DNA of 64,000 nucleotides from an uncultured Clostridia bacterium (GTDB taxonomy: Bacteria; Bacillota; Clostridia; UBA1381; UBA9506): contig CAKSBF010000001.1 in the NCBI GenBank assembly GCA_934438075.1, forward strand, positions 248,001 through 312,000. Reading direction: 5' to 3'. The stretch's first letter is position 1; each line of letters starts with the position of its first letter. The position numbers and the translations under genes were made by a program. The notes under the pieces are model-generated. The model did no database searches and had not been told where the DNA came from. It saw nothing but the letters and a program-made list of their open reading frames with translations. Shown one piece after another: positions 1 through 8,120 of the stretch.

Positions 1-313
1 CAGCACTCATTTCGCACATAGGGATTCTCTTAATAATGCCGGCATTGTTTACCAAAATATCAATTACGCCAACTTCTTTCTCAATTTTTGCAACCAACTC
101 ATTCACAGCCTCTTCGTTGGTAACATCACAAACATATCCGTGTGCGTCAATGCCGTCTGCCTTATAACTTGCCAGGCCCTTGTCAACCAATTCCTGTTTA
201 ATATCGTTAAATACGATCGTTGCGCCTGCCTGTGCATAAGCCTTTGCAATTGCATAGCCGATGCCGTAGGAAGCACCTGTGATTAATGCAACTTTTCCTT
301 TTAAATCAAACAT
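1..313 (-). CDS. kduD: KduD-like short-chain dehydrogenase (partial, C-terminus outside window)
   Basis: NAD(P)-dependent short-chain dehydrogenase, most likely 2-dehydro-3-deoxy-D-gluconate 5-dehydrogenase, which reduces the product of KduI to 2-keto-3-deoxygluconate in the cytosol. Only the first 104 residues lie in the window. Visible are the dinucleotide-binding motif TGASYGIG (residues 12-19) and NNAG (89-92), both hallmarks of the SDR family. The catalytic SxnYxxxK part is beyond the left edge. The ATG at 313 has a strong AAGGAGGA ribosome binding site. It starts 20 bp after the kduI stop on the same strand, so the two are probably co-transcribed. Gluconate 5-dehydrogenase is the main alternative; the kduI neighbour is why KduD is preferred. 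Confidence 0.8.
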   Translation of the reverse strand, partial: MFDLKGKVALITGASYGIGYAIAKAYAQAGATIVFNDIKQELVDKGLASYKADGIDAHGYVCDVTNEEAVNELVAKIEKEVGVIDILVNNAGIIKRIPMCEMSA

Positions 314-333
314 ATGTAAGTCCTCCTTCTTTA

Positions 334-1164
334 TTACAGCAAATCCTTTGTTTCAATAAAGTCCATATCTGTAAATTCCTGGTTTTCACCGCACATAGCC
401 CATATAAAGGAATATGCCTTGGTACCTACGCCGCTGTGAATGGACCAGCTCGGCGAGATAACTGCCTCTTCGTTATGCATGATAATGTGACGGGTCTGCT
501 GCGGCTCGCCCATCATGTGGAAGACTACGTCATTTTCGCCCATATCCAAATAGAGATAAACCTCCATACGTCTGTCGTGAGTATGTGAAGGCATGGTGTT
601 CCAGTTAGAACCCGGCTCCAATTGCGTCAAACCCATTGCCAACTGGCAGCTCTGCATAACTTCCGGGTGGATATACTGGTTGATAACACGCTTATTGCAG
701 TCCTCCACCGTTCCGCAAGGAACCTTCTTTGCCTTTGTAATGTCAATTTTAACAGTCGGATAAGATTTATGTGCCGGGCAGGACGAAACATAAAATTTCG
801 CCGGCTCTGCAGAATCTATGCTTTTAAATTTAATCTCTTTATTGCCCATACCGATATAAATGCCATCACGCGGATTCATTTCATATTCGGTACCGTCAAC
901 AGTGATAATGCCTTTACCGCCAATGTTAATACAGCCCATCTCACGTCTTTGCAGGAAATATTCTGCTGCAAGTTCCTTTCCCGCTTCCAGCGACAGCTCG
1001 GTATCTACCGGCATAACACCTGCTGTGATAATGCGGTCAATATGGCTGTATACCATCTTGATATTGTCCTTTGTAAAAAGGTTCGAAATGTGAAATTCTT
1101 CCCTTAAACGCTCAGTAGTGTAATGCTTCACGTCTTTTGCGTTAGATGCTTGTCTTACTTCCAT
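334..1164 (-). CDS. kduI: 5-dehydro-4-deoxy-D-glucuronate isomerase (KduI)
   Basis: Cytosolic isomerase converting 4-deoxy-L-threo-5-hexosulose uronate, formed from the unsaturated uronates that polysaccharide lyases release, to 3-deoxy-D-glycero-2,5-hexodiulosonate. At 276 residues it has the usual family length. The cupin zinc ligands are visible as H194, H196, E201 (motif SHTHDRRMEVY) and H243 (SIHSG). The ATG at 1164 is chosen because AGGAGG lies 7 bases upstream and the protein then begins MEVRQASNAK, as in the family; an upstream in-frame extension lacks a ribosome binding site. It is the first gene of a kduI-kduD unit with its own promoter and an overlapping palindrome. It would serve the catabolism of pectin- or glycosaminoglycan-derived uronates. 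Confidence 0.95.
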   Translation of the reverse strand: MEVRQASNAKDVKHYTTERLREEFHISNLFTKDNIKMVYSHIDRIITAGVMPVDTELSLEAGKELAAEYFLQRREMGCINIGGKGIITVDGTEYEMNPRDGIYIGMGNKEIKFKSIDSAEPAKFYVSSCPAHKSYPTVKIDITKAKKVPCGTVEDCNKRVINQYIHPEVMQSCQLAMGLTQLEPGSNWNTMPSHTHDRRMEVYLYLDMGENDVVFHMMGEPQQTRHIIMHNEEAVISPSWSIHSGVGTKAYSFIWAMCGENQEFTDMDFIETKDLL

Positions 1165-1244
1165 GTTTACTTCCTCCTGTTTCAATATTCTTTGATTGAA
1201 CCGCCATTGGCATAACCATTGACGGTACACATCTCTCTTTTTTC

Positions 1245-1281
1245 ATTATAACACATATAAAATTTTTTCGCAAGTGCGAAA
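1245..1281 (-). promoter_or_regulatory. kduI promoter with palindromic operator over the -35 box
   Basis: On the minus strand TTGCGA (1268-1273) and TATAAT (1245-1250) are separated by 17 bp, a good sigma-A promoter about 80 nt upstream of kduI. The -35 hexamer lies inside a perfect 7-bp inverted repeat TTTCGCA-2-TGCGAAA at 1266-1281, in a position where a repressor would block RNA polymerase. The cognate regulator is not in the window. Confidence 0.75.
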
Positions 1282-1557
1282 TATGAACGTTCTGTAAAAA
1301 GGAAAAAGATAATTTATTATCACATTTTGAGCAAGCTCAAAATGCTTCTTCATCAAACAAACGCTTTGCGTTCACTTGATGAGTCTTTGCAGCGTTCTTC
1401 GTTCTCACATTGCGCACTACTCCGAACGCCGAGCAGTGTGAAATCCGCAGCGCATGTCCGCAGATTTCAGGCAGCGGGGGATCTCTCTGACAACTCCCCG
1501 GAAGCCGCGTATCTTTTGCAGTGCGGAGCAGAAGCACTCTCGCTTATCAGCTAAAAT
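1282..1557. other. Gene-free, hairpin-rich intergenic stretch between folD and kduI
   Basis: I see no convincing gene here. The stretch is rich in inverted repeats: a perfect 10-bp stem at 1323-1332/1335-1344, a nested stem-loop at about 1350-1381 (CATCAA...TTGATG enclosing AACGC-TTT-GCGTT), and longer imperfect arms around 1415-1470. It is more GC-rich than its immediate flanks. It could be a dispersed intergenic repeat or a structured RNA, or could hold the folD terminator. Short open frames exist on both strands but have no ribosome binding site. Confidence 0.4.
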
Positions 1558-2421
1558 TTATTTACGTACGTTATCTTCTAAAGTCGCAGCCTTCACCGTA
1601 TTTTTCATCAGCATAGCAATCGTCATCGGCCCGACCCCTCCCGGCACGGGAGTAATGGCGCAGGCACGCTCTGCTGCACTGGAAAATTCCACATCGCCAA
1701 CCAACTTCTTATTTTCTAAACGGTTCATGCCGACGTCTATCACTACAGCGCCTTCTTTAATCATATCACCCTTGATTAGCTCGGGCACACCGACCGCTGC
1801 AACCAAAATATCCGCACGCAGACACGCTTCTTTCAAATCGCGCGTTTTCGAGTGGCAGATGGTAACGGTACCGTTTTTATGCAGCAAAAGCATCGCCATA
1901 GGCTTACCCACGATATTACTGCGTCCAACCACAACACATTCCTTTCCCGCCACATCAATACCGCTTTCATGTATCAGCTCCATCACACCGGCAGGTGTAC
2001 AGGGCAGAAAGTCAAAATTACCAATCATAATTTTCCCGACATTCACCGGATGGAATGCATCAACATCCTTTTTGGGCGAAATGGCGTTAATCACTGCTTC
2101 CTCATCCAAATGTTTCGGCAAAGGCAGCTGGCACAAAATGCCATGAATCTCCCTTTTATGGTTTAATGTTTCCACCAATGCAAGCAGCTCTTCCTGGGTA
2201 GTTTCTGCAGGAAGTGCATATTCTTCCGAACGGATTCCGATTGCTTCACAGGCAAGCTTTTTATTTCTGACATAAATTTTCGAGGCCGGATCGTCTCCGA
2301 CAATAATGACAGCAAGTCCCGGCTCAATACCTTTTTCTTGCTTTAGCTTTTCCACCTCTTGCTTCAGTTCTTCCTTGATTCTTGCGGAAACCATTTTTCC
2401 GTCCAATATTTTTGCGCTCAT
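1558..2421 (-). CDS. folD: Bifunctional methylenetetrahydrofolate dehydrogenase/cyclohydrolase (FolD)
   Basis: Cytosolic one-carbon enzyme interconverting 5,10-methylene-, 5,10-methenyl- and 10-formyl-tetrahydrofolate with NADP. Length (287 residues) is typical. Visible motifs are YVRNKK with the catalytic lysine (about 50-55), CQLPLPKHLDE (about 97-107), DVDAFHPVN, PCTPAGVM, the nucleotide-binding VVGRSNIVGKPMA and the C-terminal TPVPGGVGPMT. The ATG at 2421 is preceded by AAGGAGGAG. The first 98 bases are read in another frame as the basic C-terminal tail of the upstream ygiQ gene, so translation of the two is probably coupled. Confidence 0.97.
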   Translation of the reverse strand: MSAKILDGKMVSARIKEELKQEVEKLKQEKGIEPGLAVIIVGDDPASKIYVRNKKLACEAIGIRSEEYALPAETTQEELLALVETLNHKREIHGILCQLPLPKHLDEEAVINAISPKKDVDAFHPVNVGKIMIGNFDFLPCTPAGVMELIHESGIDVAGKECVVVGRSNIVGKPMAMLLLHKNGTVTICHSKTRDLKEACLRADILVAAVGVPELIKGDMIKEGAVVIDVGMNRLENKKLVGDVEFSSAAERACAITPVPGGVGPMTIAMLMKNTVKAATLEDNVRK

Positions 2422-4255
2422 CTTTGTGTGCTCCTCCTTTGTAATTGTTTCCCTTCGGACGTATCAAACACTCCGGCCCGAAACCGATTAAATCCATGCG
2501 CCCGGCTTTTTTCAGCGCCTGATAAACCAATTGATAATTATCAGGATTTTTATACTGCAAAAGCGCCCTTTGCATGGCCTTATCTTCCTGGCTTTTCGGC
2601 ACATAAACGGTCTGCATGGTACGCGGGTCAATCCCCGTGTAAAACATGCAGGTGGAAACTGTGCCCGGGGTGGGATAAAAATCCTGCACCTGCTGCGGTG
2701 TAATATGGTGCTCTTTCAAATATAAAGCCAAAGCAACCGCATCCTCCAACGTACTGCCCGGATGACTCGACATTAAGTACGGCACCAGATATTGCTTTTT
2801 TCCAAGTTTTTCATTTATTTTATAAAATTTATCCACAAAAGCATCATATACTTTCCTGGACGGTTTGCCCATATAAGACAATACATTCGGCGAAATATGC
2901 TCCGGCGCAACTTTGAGCTGTCCGCTGACATGGTGCTCACAAAGTTCTTTAAAAAAGCTGTCATCGCCGTCCGCCATTAAATAATCAAAACGAATTCCTG
3001 AACGAATAAATACTTTTTTAATTCCCGGCAGCGCACGTAATTTGCGCAGCAATTCGCGGTAATCGCTGTGGTCAGCACGGATAGACGGACAAACCTGTGG
3101 AAATAGACATTGTCTGTTTTTACACACACCCGCCTTTAGCTGTTTATCACAAGATGGCTGACGAAAATTTGCGGTCGGTCCGCCAACGTCGTGAATATAT
3201 CCTTTAAATTCCGGGTCGTAGGTAAACCGCTGCGCCTCCGTTAAAATGGATTTATGACTTCTCGCTTGAATGGTTCTCCCCTGATGAAATGCCAGCGCAC
3301 AAAAATTACAGGCGCCAAAGCAGCCGCGCACGCTGGTTAAGCTGAATTTTACTTCCTTTATTGCCGGGATACCGCCCATCGGCTCGTACATCGGATGGTA
3401 GTTACGCGCATACGGCAAAGCATATACCCTATCCATCTCTTTTTGAGTTAACGGAAGCGGCGGCGGATTCTGAACCAAATATCGGTCAATATGTTTCTGT
3501 ACAAGTGTACAGCCGCGAAAGCCATCCTGCTCCTCCGATTCAATTTTCACCGCCTCGGCATATTTTCGCTTGACATCACGCACCTCTTCAAAAGCCGGTA
3601 CATACCGTAATTTATCATTTGCTTCAGGCGCTTCCTTCGTTAGATAGCAAGTTCCGCGCACATGCGTAATCTGTTTGACAGGTGTGCCCCTTTCCAGGGC
3701 GTTTGCAATCTCTACAATCGGTTTCTCTCCCATACCGAAAATCAACAAATCGGCACGGCTGTCCGCCAAAACAGAACGACGTACCTTATCCGACCAATAG
3801 TCATAATGTGCAAATCTTCTCAGACTTGCCTCAATCCCGCCGATAATCAGCGGAATATCACCAAATGCTTCACGCACGCGGTTACAATATACAATAGTAG
3901 CCCGGTCAGGGCGATACCCCGCCTTGCCTCCGGGTGAATACATATCATCATGCCGAGGTTTCTTTGCCGCAGTGTAATGGTTAACCATAGAATCCATATT
4001 GCCTGCGCTGACCAAAACTCCCAGACGCGGTCTGCCCATTTTTTTCAGTTCCTCAGCATCCTTCCATGCAGGCTGTGCAATGATACCAACACGATAGCCT
4101 TCTGCCACCAGCACTCGTGTAATAATCGCATGCCCAAAGCTGGGGTGATCAACATAGGCGTCACCGGAAATATAAAGAAAATCCAGACACTCCCAGCCCA
4201 ACTGCTGCATGTCCTCTCTGCAAACAGGCAAAAATCCTGCCTCAATTCCGTTCAT
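2324..4255 (-). CDS. ygiQ: YgiQ family radical SAM protein
   Basis: Radical S-adenosylmethionine protein of the YgiQ (UPF0313) family; the reaction is not established. The 643-residue product carries the iron-sulfur motif CFGACNFCA (CxxxCxxC, around residue 315) in a region starting SVRG, the N-terminal LPVCREDM and GDAYVDHPSFG segments typical of the family, and an extremely basic tail (Lys/Arg/Gly-rich, last about 35 residues). The ATG at 4255 has AAAGGAG 5 bases upstream and lies 18 bp after the ftsK stop, so both probably share an operon. The last 98 bp overlap folD out of frame. The tail length is therefore partly set by the overlap; its final residues may not be functionally constrained. 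Confidence 0.92.
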   Translation of the reverse strand: MNGIEAGFLPVCREDMQQLGWECLDFLYISGDAYVDHPSFGHAIITRVLVAEGYRVGIIAQPAWKDAEELKKMGRPRLGVLVSAGNMDSMVNHYTAAKKPRHDDMYSPGGKAGYRPDRATIVYCNRVREAFGDIPLIIGGIEASLRRFAHYDYWSDKVRRSVLADSRADLLIFGMGEKPIVEIANALERGTPVKQITHVRGTCYLTKEAPEANDKLRYVPAFEEVRDVKRKYAEAVKIESEEQDGFRGCTLVQKHIDRYLVQNPPPLPLTQKEMDRVYALPYARNYHPMYEPMGGIPAIKEVKFSLTSVRGCFGACNFCALAFHQGRTIQARSHKSILTEAQRFTYDPEFKGYIHDVGGPTANFRQPSCDKQLKAGVCKNRQCLFPQVCPSIRADHSDYRELLRKLRALPGIKKVFIRSGIRFDYLMADGDDSFFKELCEHHVSGQLKVAPEHISPNVLSYMGKPSRKVYDAFVDKFYKINEKLGKKQYLVPYLMSSHPGSTLEDAVALALYLKEHHITPQQVQDFYPTPGTVSTCMFYTGIDPRTMQTVYVPKSQEDKAMQRALLQYKNPDNYQLVYQALKKAGRMDLIGFGPECLIRPKGNNYKGGAHKDERKNIGRKNGFRKNQGRTEARGGKAKARKRY

Positions 4256-4273
4256 AGGCGCTCCTTTGATTTT

Positions 4274-6859
4274 TTACTGCATACTCATTTCCATATAGTC
4301 CTCTTTGCTGATTAGAACTTCACGCGGTTTGCTGCCCTCCGGCGGTCCAATCCAGCCGCGTTCTTCCATTTGGTCAATCATCCGCGCCGCGCGGGAAAAA
4401 CCAACTTTCAAGCGGCGCTGCAGGTAAGAAGCGGAAATTTTTCCGGAATCTACCGCAATTTCTATTGCACGCGGCAAAAGTTCATCATTGTCTCCTGCGT
4501 CACCATTTGGTTCATTTACATTGACAGGTTTACCGTTTTCAATTTTTTCCATAATATCTTCATCATAGCGCACGTGAGAACCGTTTTTAATAAACTCCAC
4601 CACACGCTCAACCTCTTTATCCGAAATAAATGCTCCCTGCAGGCGTGTGGGTTTTGGTGCGCCAACCGGAGAAAACAGCATATCGCCGCGGCCAAGCAGT
4701 TTCTCTGCGCCGCTGCTGTCTAAGATAGTCCGGCTGTCAATCTGTGACGAAACCGCAAAAGCAATACGCGATGGGATGTTTGCCTTAATCAGACCGGTAA
4801 TAACATCAACTGACGGACGCTGTGTTGCAATGACCAAATGCATACCGGCAGCACGCGCCATCTGCGCCAAACGGCAGATAGAATCCTCTACTTCGTTCGG
4901 AGCAACCATCATGAGATCGGCAAGCTCATCAATAATAATCACAATATGCGGCATTGTATTCTCTTTTCCGCTCTCTAATATCATATTATTATATCCCTTA
5001 ATGTCACGAACGTTGCTCTCCGCAAACATGCTGTAGCGGCGCACCATTTCCTGCACTGCCCAGTATAGCGCACCGGAAGCACGGCGCGGATCGGTAACAA
5101 CAGGAATCAAAAGATGCGGTATCCCGTTATAAATACCCAATTCAACAACCTTCGGGTCAACCATCAAAAGCTTGACCTCATTCGGATCTGCTTTGTAAAT
5201 CAAACTGGTAATTAAAGTATTAATACACACACTCTTACCGGATCCGGTCGCGCCGGCAATCAATACGTGCGGCATTTTTGCAATATCGAACACCACATTT
5301 TTCCCCGTAATATCCTTGCCCAAAGCAAAAGCAAGTTTCGACGGGAAATTGCGAAATTCATCAGAATCCAATACTTCACGAATATGGACGGTATCAATCG
5401 TTTTATTAGGTATCTCCACGCCTACCGCTTCTTTATTCGGCACCGGCGCAATACGCACATTATTTGCCGCAAGGCGCAGCGTAATATCATCGGCAAGACC
5501 GATAATCTTGCTGACCTTTACTCCTTCGCCCGGCTTTAGCTCATAACGTGTTACGGTGGGACCCTTGCTGACATTTAACAGCTTTGCCTCTACATTAAAG
5601 CTTTTCAGCGTTGCTACCAATTTTTGTGCGGTTTCTCTCAGTTCACTGCGTGAATTAGAACTGTCCGATGAAGCCGCAACATCATCAAGCAAATCCAAAT
5701 CAGGATATTCATAGGGTATTTTTTCAAAAACTTCTTCTATTTCCCCCGAAATATCCTCCATTCCTTCTACTTTTTCCGGATAAATAATATTTTTTTCTTC
5801 CGTTTGCTCCTCTGTTTCGTCCATATCAAACGGAGGTTTTTCCTCCATGTTCTGCGCTGACAGTTTCTCCGTTTGCAAAGGTATTTCTTCAACATTAGAA
5901 GGTGTTGCTTCTATATAATTATGATTCGATTCAAAATGCTTGGAGCTGCTTGCCGCATTCGCGTGAAAAACAGGCTCGGGGATAGCGTTTTCTAAAATGG
6001 CATCAATGTTTTCAATCTCTGAGCTATCCTCCACTTCGCGCAAAGCCTCCGGCAAATATCCGTCCTCCTCATATGGCTTCTGCGGCACATCATTAATTTT
6101 CATTTTTGCCTTTGGTACTTCTTCACCGGAACGCGTCACATCCTCATCACTGAAATTCGGTATTTTCCTTCCCCGTGCTATCCTCTGCGGAGTCTGCACC
6201 TCCATCTCCTTATATTTAGCAGCCTCTTCTTCCCGCAAGACATTTCCTGCATTGCGTGCCTCCATAATAAAGCGAATAATGACACGAAGCAGTGCCTTTA
6301 TAGGAGACCATTTTGTGATGACCATTACTAAAACAATCAATGCCGTAAATAAAATAATTCCGGTTGCAATACCGCCAACCATATTCCGGAAAATATCCGT
6401 CAGTACGCCTCCCAAAATGCCGCCGCCAAAGCCATAACTTCCGTTTCCATAGTAGTCACTCAAAACAGAAAGCAGAAAAGGGTTCATTTTAGGCAAACGG
6501 GAGAACAAATGAAAAATACCGCTGATAATCCATATTCCAAGCAGCGCCAGCAAATACTTATTTTTATTCTCCTGATATTTTTTATTAATGCCGCGATGCA
6601 CACCATTTATAATAAGAAAGAATGGCAACACATATGCCGGTACGCCAAGCAATCCAAGAAAAAAACTTTTCAGCCATTCACCCACAATACCGGCAGGTGC
6701 ATACAAAAATACAGCAAGCAATACGCCCGCTACTGTCGTAAACAACGCTGACATTTCAAGCTGCATTGCGTTATCTTCCTTGCGCTTTGCCGCACTCTTC
6801 GTTTTTGCCGCAGATGTTTTCGGCCTTGCTGCGGTTTTTCTTTTGTTCTTCGCCGCCAT
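4274..6859 (-). CDS. ftsK: DNA translocase FtsK/SpoIIIE
   Basis: Membrane-anchored hexameric ATPase that pumps DNA through the closing division or sporulation septum. The 861-residue protein has a Lys/Ala-rich N-terminus, about four membrane segments between residues 35 and 190, a long acidic low-complexity linker (about 200-400), then the motor. Walker A GATGSGKS lies near residue 535 and Walker B IIIDELADLM about 100 residues later. The C-terminal winged-helix gamma domain (last 65 residues, SASYLQRRLKVGFSRAARM) recognises the KOPS/SRS polarity sequences. The ATG at 6859 has GGAGG 9 bases upstream. It leads a ftsK-ygiQ-folD transcription unit. Whether it acts in sporulation or division cannot be told here. 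Confidence 0.96.
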   Translation of the reverse strand: MAAKNKRKTAARPKTSAAKTKSAAKRKEDNAMQLEMSALFTTVAGVLLAVFLYAPAGIVGEWLKSFFLGLLGVPAYVLPFFLIINGVHRGINKKYQENKNKYLLALLGIWIISGIFHLFSRLPKMNPFLLSVLSDYYGNGSYGFGGGILGGVLTDIFRNMVGGIATGIILFTALIVLVMVITKWSPIKALLRVIIRFIMEARNAGNVLREEEAAKYKEMEVQTPQRIARGRKIPNFSDEDVTRSGEEVPKAKMKINDVPQKPYEEDGYLPEALREVEDSSEIENIDAILENAIPEPVFHANAASSSKHFESNHNYIEATPSNVEEIPLQTEKLSAQNMEEKPPFDMDETEEQTEEKNIIYPEKVEGMEDISGEIEEVFEKIPYEYPDLDLLDDVAASSDSSNSRSELRETAQKLVATLKSFNVEAKLLNVSKGPTVTRYELKPGEGVKVSKIIGLADDITLRLAANNVRIAPVPNKEAVGVEIPNKTIDTVHIREVLDSDEFRNFPSKLAFALGKDITGKNVVFDIAKMPHVLIAGATGSGKSVCINTLITSLIYKADPNEVKLLMVDPKVVELGIYNGIPHLLIPVVTDPRRASGALYWAVQEMVRRYSMFAESNVRDIKGYNNMILESGKENTMPHIVIIIDELADLMMVAPNEVEDSICRLAQMARAAGMHLVIATQRPSVDVITGLIKANIPSRIAFAVSSQIDSRTILDSSGAEKLLGRGDMLFSPVGAPKPTRLQGAFISDKEVERVVEFIKNGSHVRYDEDIMEKIENGKPVNVNEPNGDAGDNDELLPRAIEIAVDSGKISASYLQRRLKVGFSRAARMIDQMEERGWIGPPEGSKPREVLISKEDYMEMSMQ

Positions 6860-6881
6860 GTTTTAATTCCTCCCATTTTTA

Positions 6882-6965
6882 TCAGCCAAGCAAATCTATC
6901 ATATCATTCCATTCATAACAATAATAAACGTCATTATAATCTTCGGTGTCTGTCACCGCAACCAC
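6882..6965 (-). CDS. Possible 27-residue leader peptide upstream of ftsK
   Basis: Small open frame starting GTG at 6965 with AAGGTGAT as a possible ribosome binding site, reading MVAVTDTEDYNDVYY and ending DMIDLLG, acidic and tyrosine-rich. It stops 22 bp before ftsK. A TATAAT box lies 26 bp upstream (6991-6996) without a clear -35. The composition looks more protein-like than random intergenic sequence, but there is no homologue I recognise and it could be chance. Confidence 0.3.
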   Translation of the reverse strand: MVAVTDTEDYNDVYYCYEWNDMIDLLG

Positions 6966-7131
6966 GATGACATCACCTTATACAAAACCTATTATATCAT
7001 ATCACAAACGGAAGAAAATTTCCAGCCTTTATCTCAAAAAAGTCAGAATATAATATTCACGTTCTTCTACACCTTTAGTGTGTTTTATTATGTTTTTTAC
7101 AACTTTCGGACACGAAACGTGTTGTTTTTCC

Positions 7132-7160
7132 TTGAATTTTGTCGAAAATTGTGCTATAAT
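7132..7160 (+). promoter_or_regulatory. Sigma-A promoter for comEA-like gene
   Basis: TTGAAT (7132-7137) and TATAAT (7155-7160) are separated by exactly 17 bp. The start codon of the ComEA-like gene lies about 145 nt downstream; the leader between has no recognisable riboswitch. Confidence 0.75.
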
Positions 7161-7309
7161 GTATGGTCGTTGGCGACTTGCATATCACCGGCAAAATCTG
7201 ATTTTTAACCAAAAATCATTCTCACCACTAAAAACAGCGAAAAAGATACCGTTAAAACTCAGCAGGAAATCAGAGCAAAATGTAACGTCTCCCGTTTTGG
7301 AGGAACATC

Positions 7310-7717
7310 ATGAATTTGGAAAAGAAATTTCTCATCATTTTTATTTGTGCAGGCATCTTTGTCACAACCGCTATCGGTTGCCTGCTGCTTGTACAAGAAC
7401 ATCACTCTCTTTACACCGAACAGGTTACAGAAGCATATTTTCCGGAAGAAACCGCCTTTCCCCGTGCGACAAGCGATAATTCTGTAACCCCTTCCCCTTC
7501 TCCCGCTCCCAAAAATACGGACTCGAAAATTGATTTAAATACCGCAACAATAGATGAACTGCAAACTCTTGACGGAATCGGCGAAGCACTTGCTGAGCGT
7601 ATTATAAAATATCGTTCTCAAAAACCATTTCATACAATTTTTGATTTAAAAAAAGTCAGCGGAATCGGAGATAAAAAATTTGAAAAAATAAAGGATTCTA
7701 TTAAAATTTCGGAATAA
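7310..7717 (+). CDS. ComEA-like helix-hairpin-helix DNA-binding protein
   Basis: Small (135 residues) membrane-anchored protein with one N-terminal transmembrane helix (about 7-27), a Ser/Pro/Thr-rich spacer (about 50-70), and a C-terminal double helix-hairpin-helix domain. The signature IDLNTA (about 73) is followed by LDGIGEALAERII and VSGIGDKKFEKIK. This is the ComEA fold, which binds double-stranded DNA at the cell surface during natural transformation. The ATG at 7310 has GGAGG 6 bases upstream. It is monocistronic here with no comEB/comEC next to it, so a role in DNA uptake is likely but not shown by context. Confidence 0.88.
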   Translation: MNLEKKFLIIFICAGIFVTTAIGCLLLVQEHHSLYTEQVTEAYFPEETAFPRATSDNSVTPSPSPAPKNTDSKIDLNTATIDELQTLDGIGEALAERIIKYRSQKPFHTIFDLKKVSGIGDKKFEKIKDSIKISE

Positions 7718-7905
7718 TAATTACCAATATTTGTAATAATTTTGAAATATCAGGAAATTTTTATAGCAGGAAACGAAAATTTCTTAAATTTTGGAATATT
7801 TTTACAAACTCGTGTCTATAATAGGATATAAAAGGACTTGAAAAAGTTTTATCCAATTTATGGAAATTATTTTTTCATGTTTTATGCTGAAAAGCCATTT
7901 TTTAT

Positions 7906-7934
7906 TTGACTTTTCACCGAAAATGTTTTATAAT
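7906..7934 (+). promoter_or_regulatory. Sigma-A promoter for 3D-domain protein gene
   Basis: TTGACT (7906-7911), 17-bp spacer, TATAAT (7929-7934), near consensus. It gives a transcript with a leader of about 180 nt before the start codon at 8121. The 190 bp between the comEA stop and this promoter are AT-rich and contain a second TATAAT at about 7818 without a good -35. Confidence 0.78.
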
Positions 7935-7949
7935 AGTCAACGTCTTCGG

Positions 7950-8120
7950 AAGTTGTAACATTTTCGTAATATCTGCGTTATAATTACGAAAGGAACTGCA
8001 GCGCAGTTTCAGACCTCGCAGCACATAACATTTTGAATATGTGCACCTTGAAAATAAACATCCGATTTGCGCGTATCGTGCTAAGGATTTCGTGCGAGGC
8101 AAAACACGAGGAGGTAGTTT
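7950..8120 (+). ncRNA. Structured 5' leader of the 3D-domain protein mRNA, riboswitch-like
   Basis: The leader folds by inspection into a 9-bp stem (TTTCGTAAT...ATTACGAAA, about 7960-7990), a short AACTGC/GCAGTT hairpin, and then a three-way-junction-like element. In that element P1 pairs 8014-8020 (CCTCGCA) with 8093-8099 (TGCGAGG), P2 pairs 8021-8027 with 8038-8044 and stacks directly on P1, and a weaker P3 lies in 8058-8088. The 5' P1 strand could alternatively pair with CGAGG in the ribosome binding site at 8107-8111, a possible switch of translation. It does not match the c-di-AMP (ydaO) consensus often found before such genes. Confidence 0.4.

Noticed and set aside
1327..1554. Open frames of 66-75 codons on both strands between kduI and folD
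   Set aside because: No ribosome binding site, mutually overlapping, sequence dominated by hairpins; composition does not look coding.
7950..8120. c-di-AMP (ydaO/yuaA) riboswitch before the 3D-domain gene
   Set aside because: Expected by analogy, but its conserved core sequences are not found in the leader.
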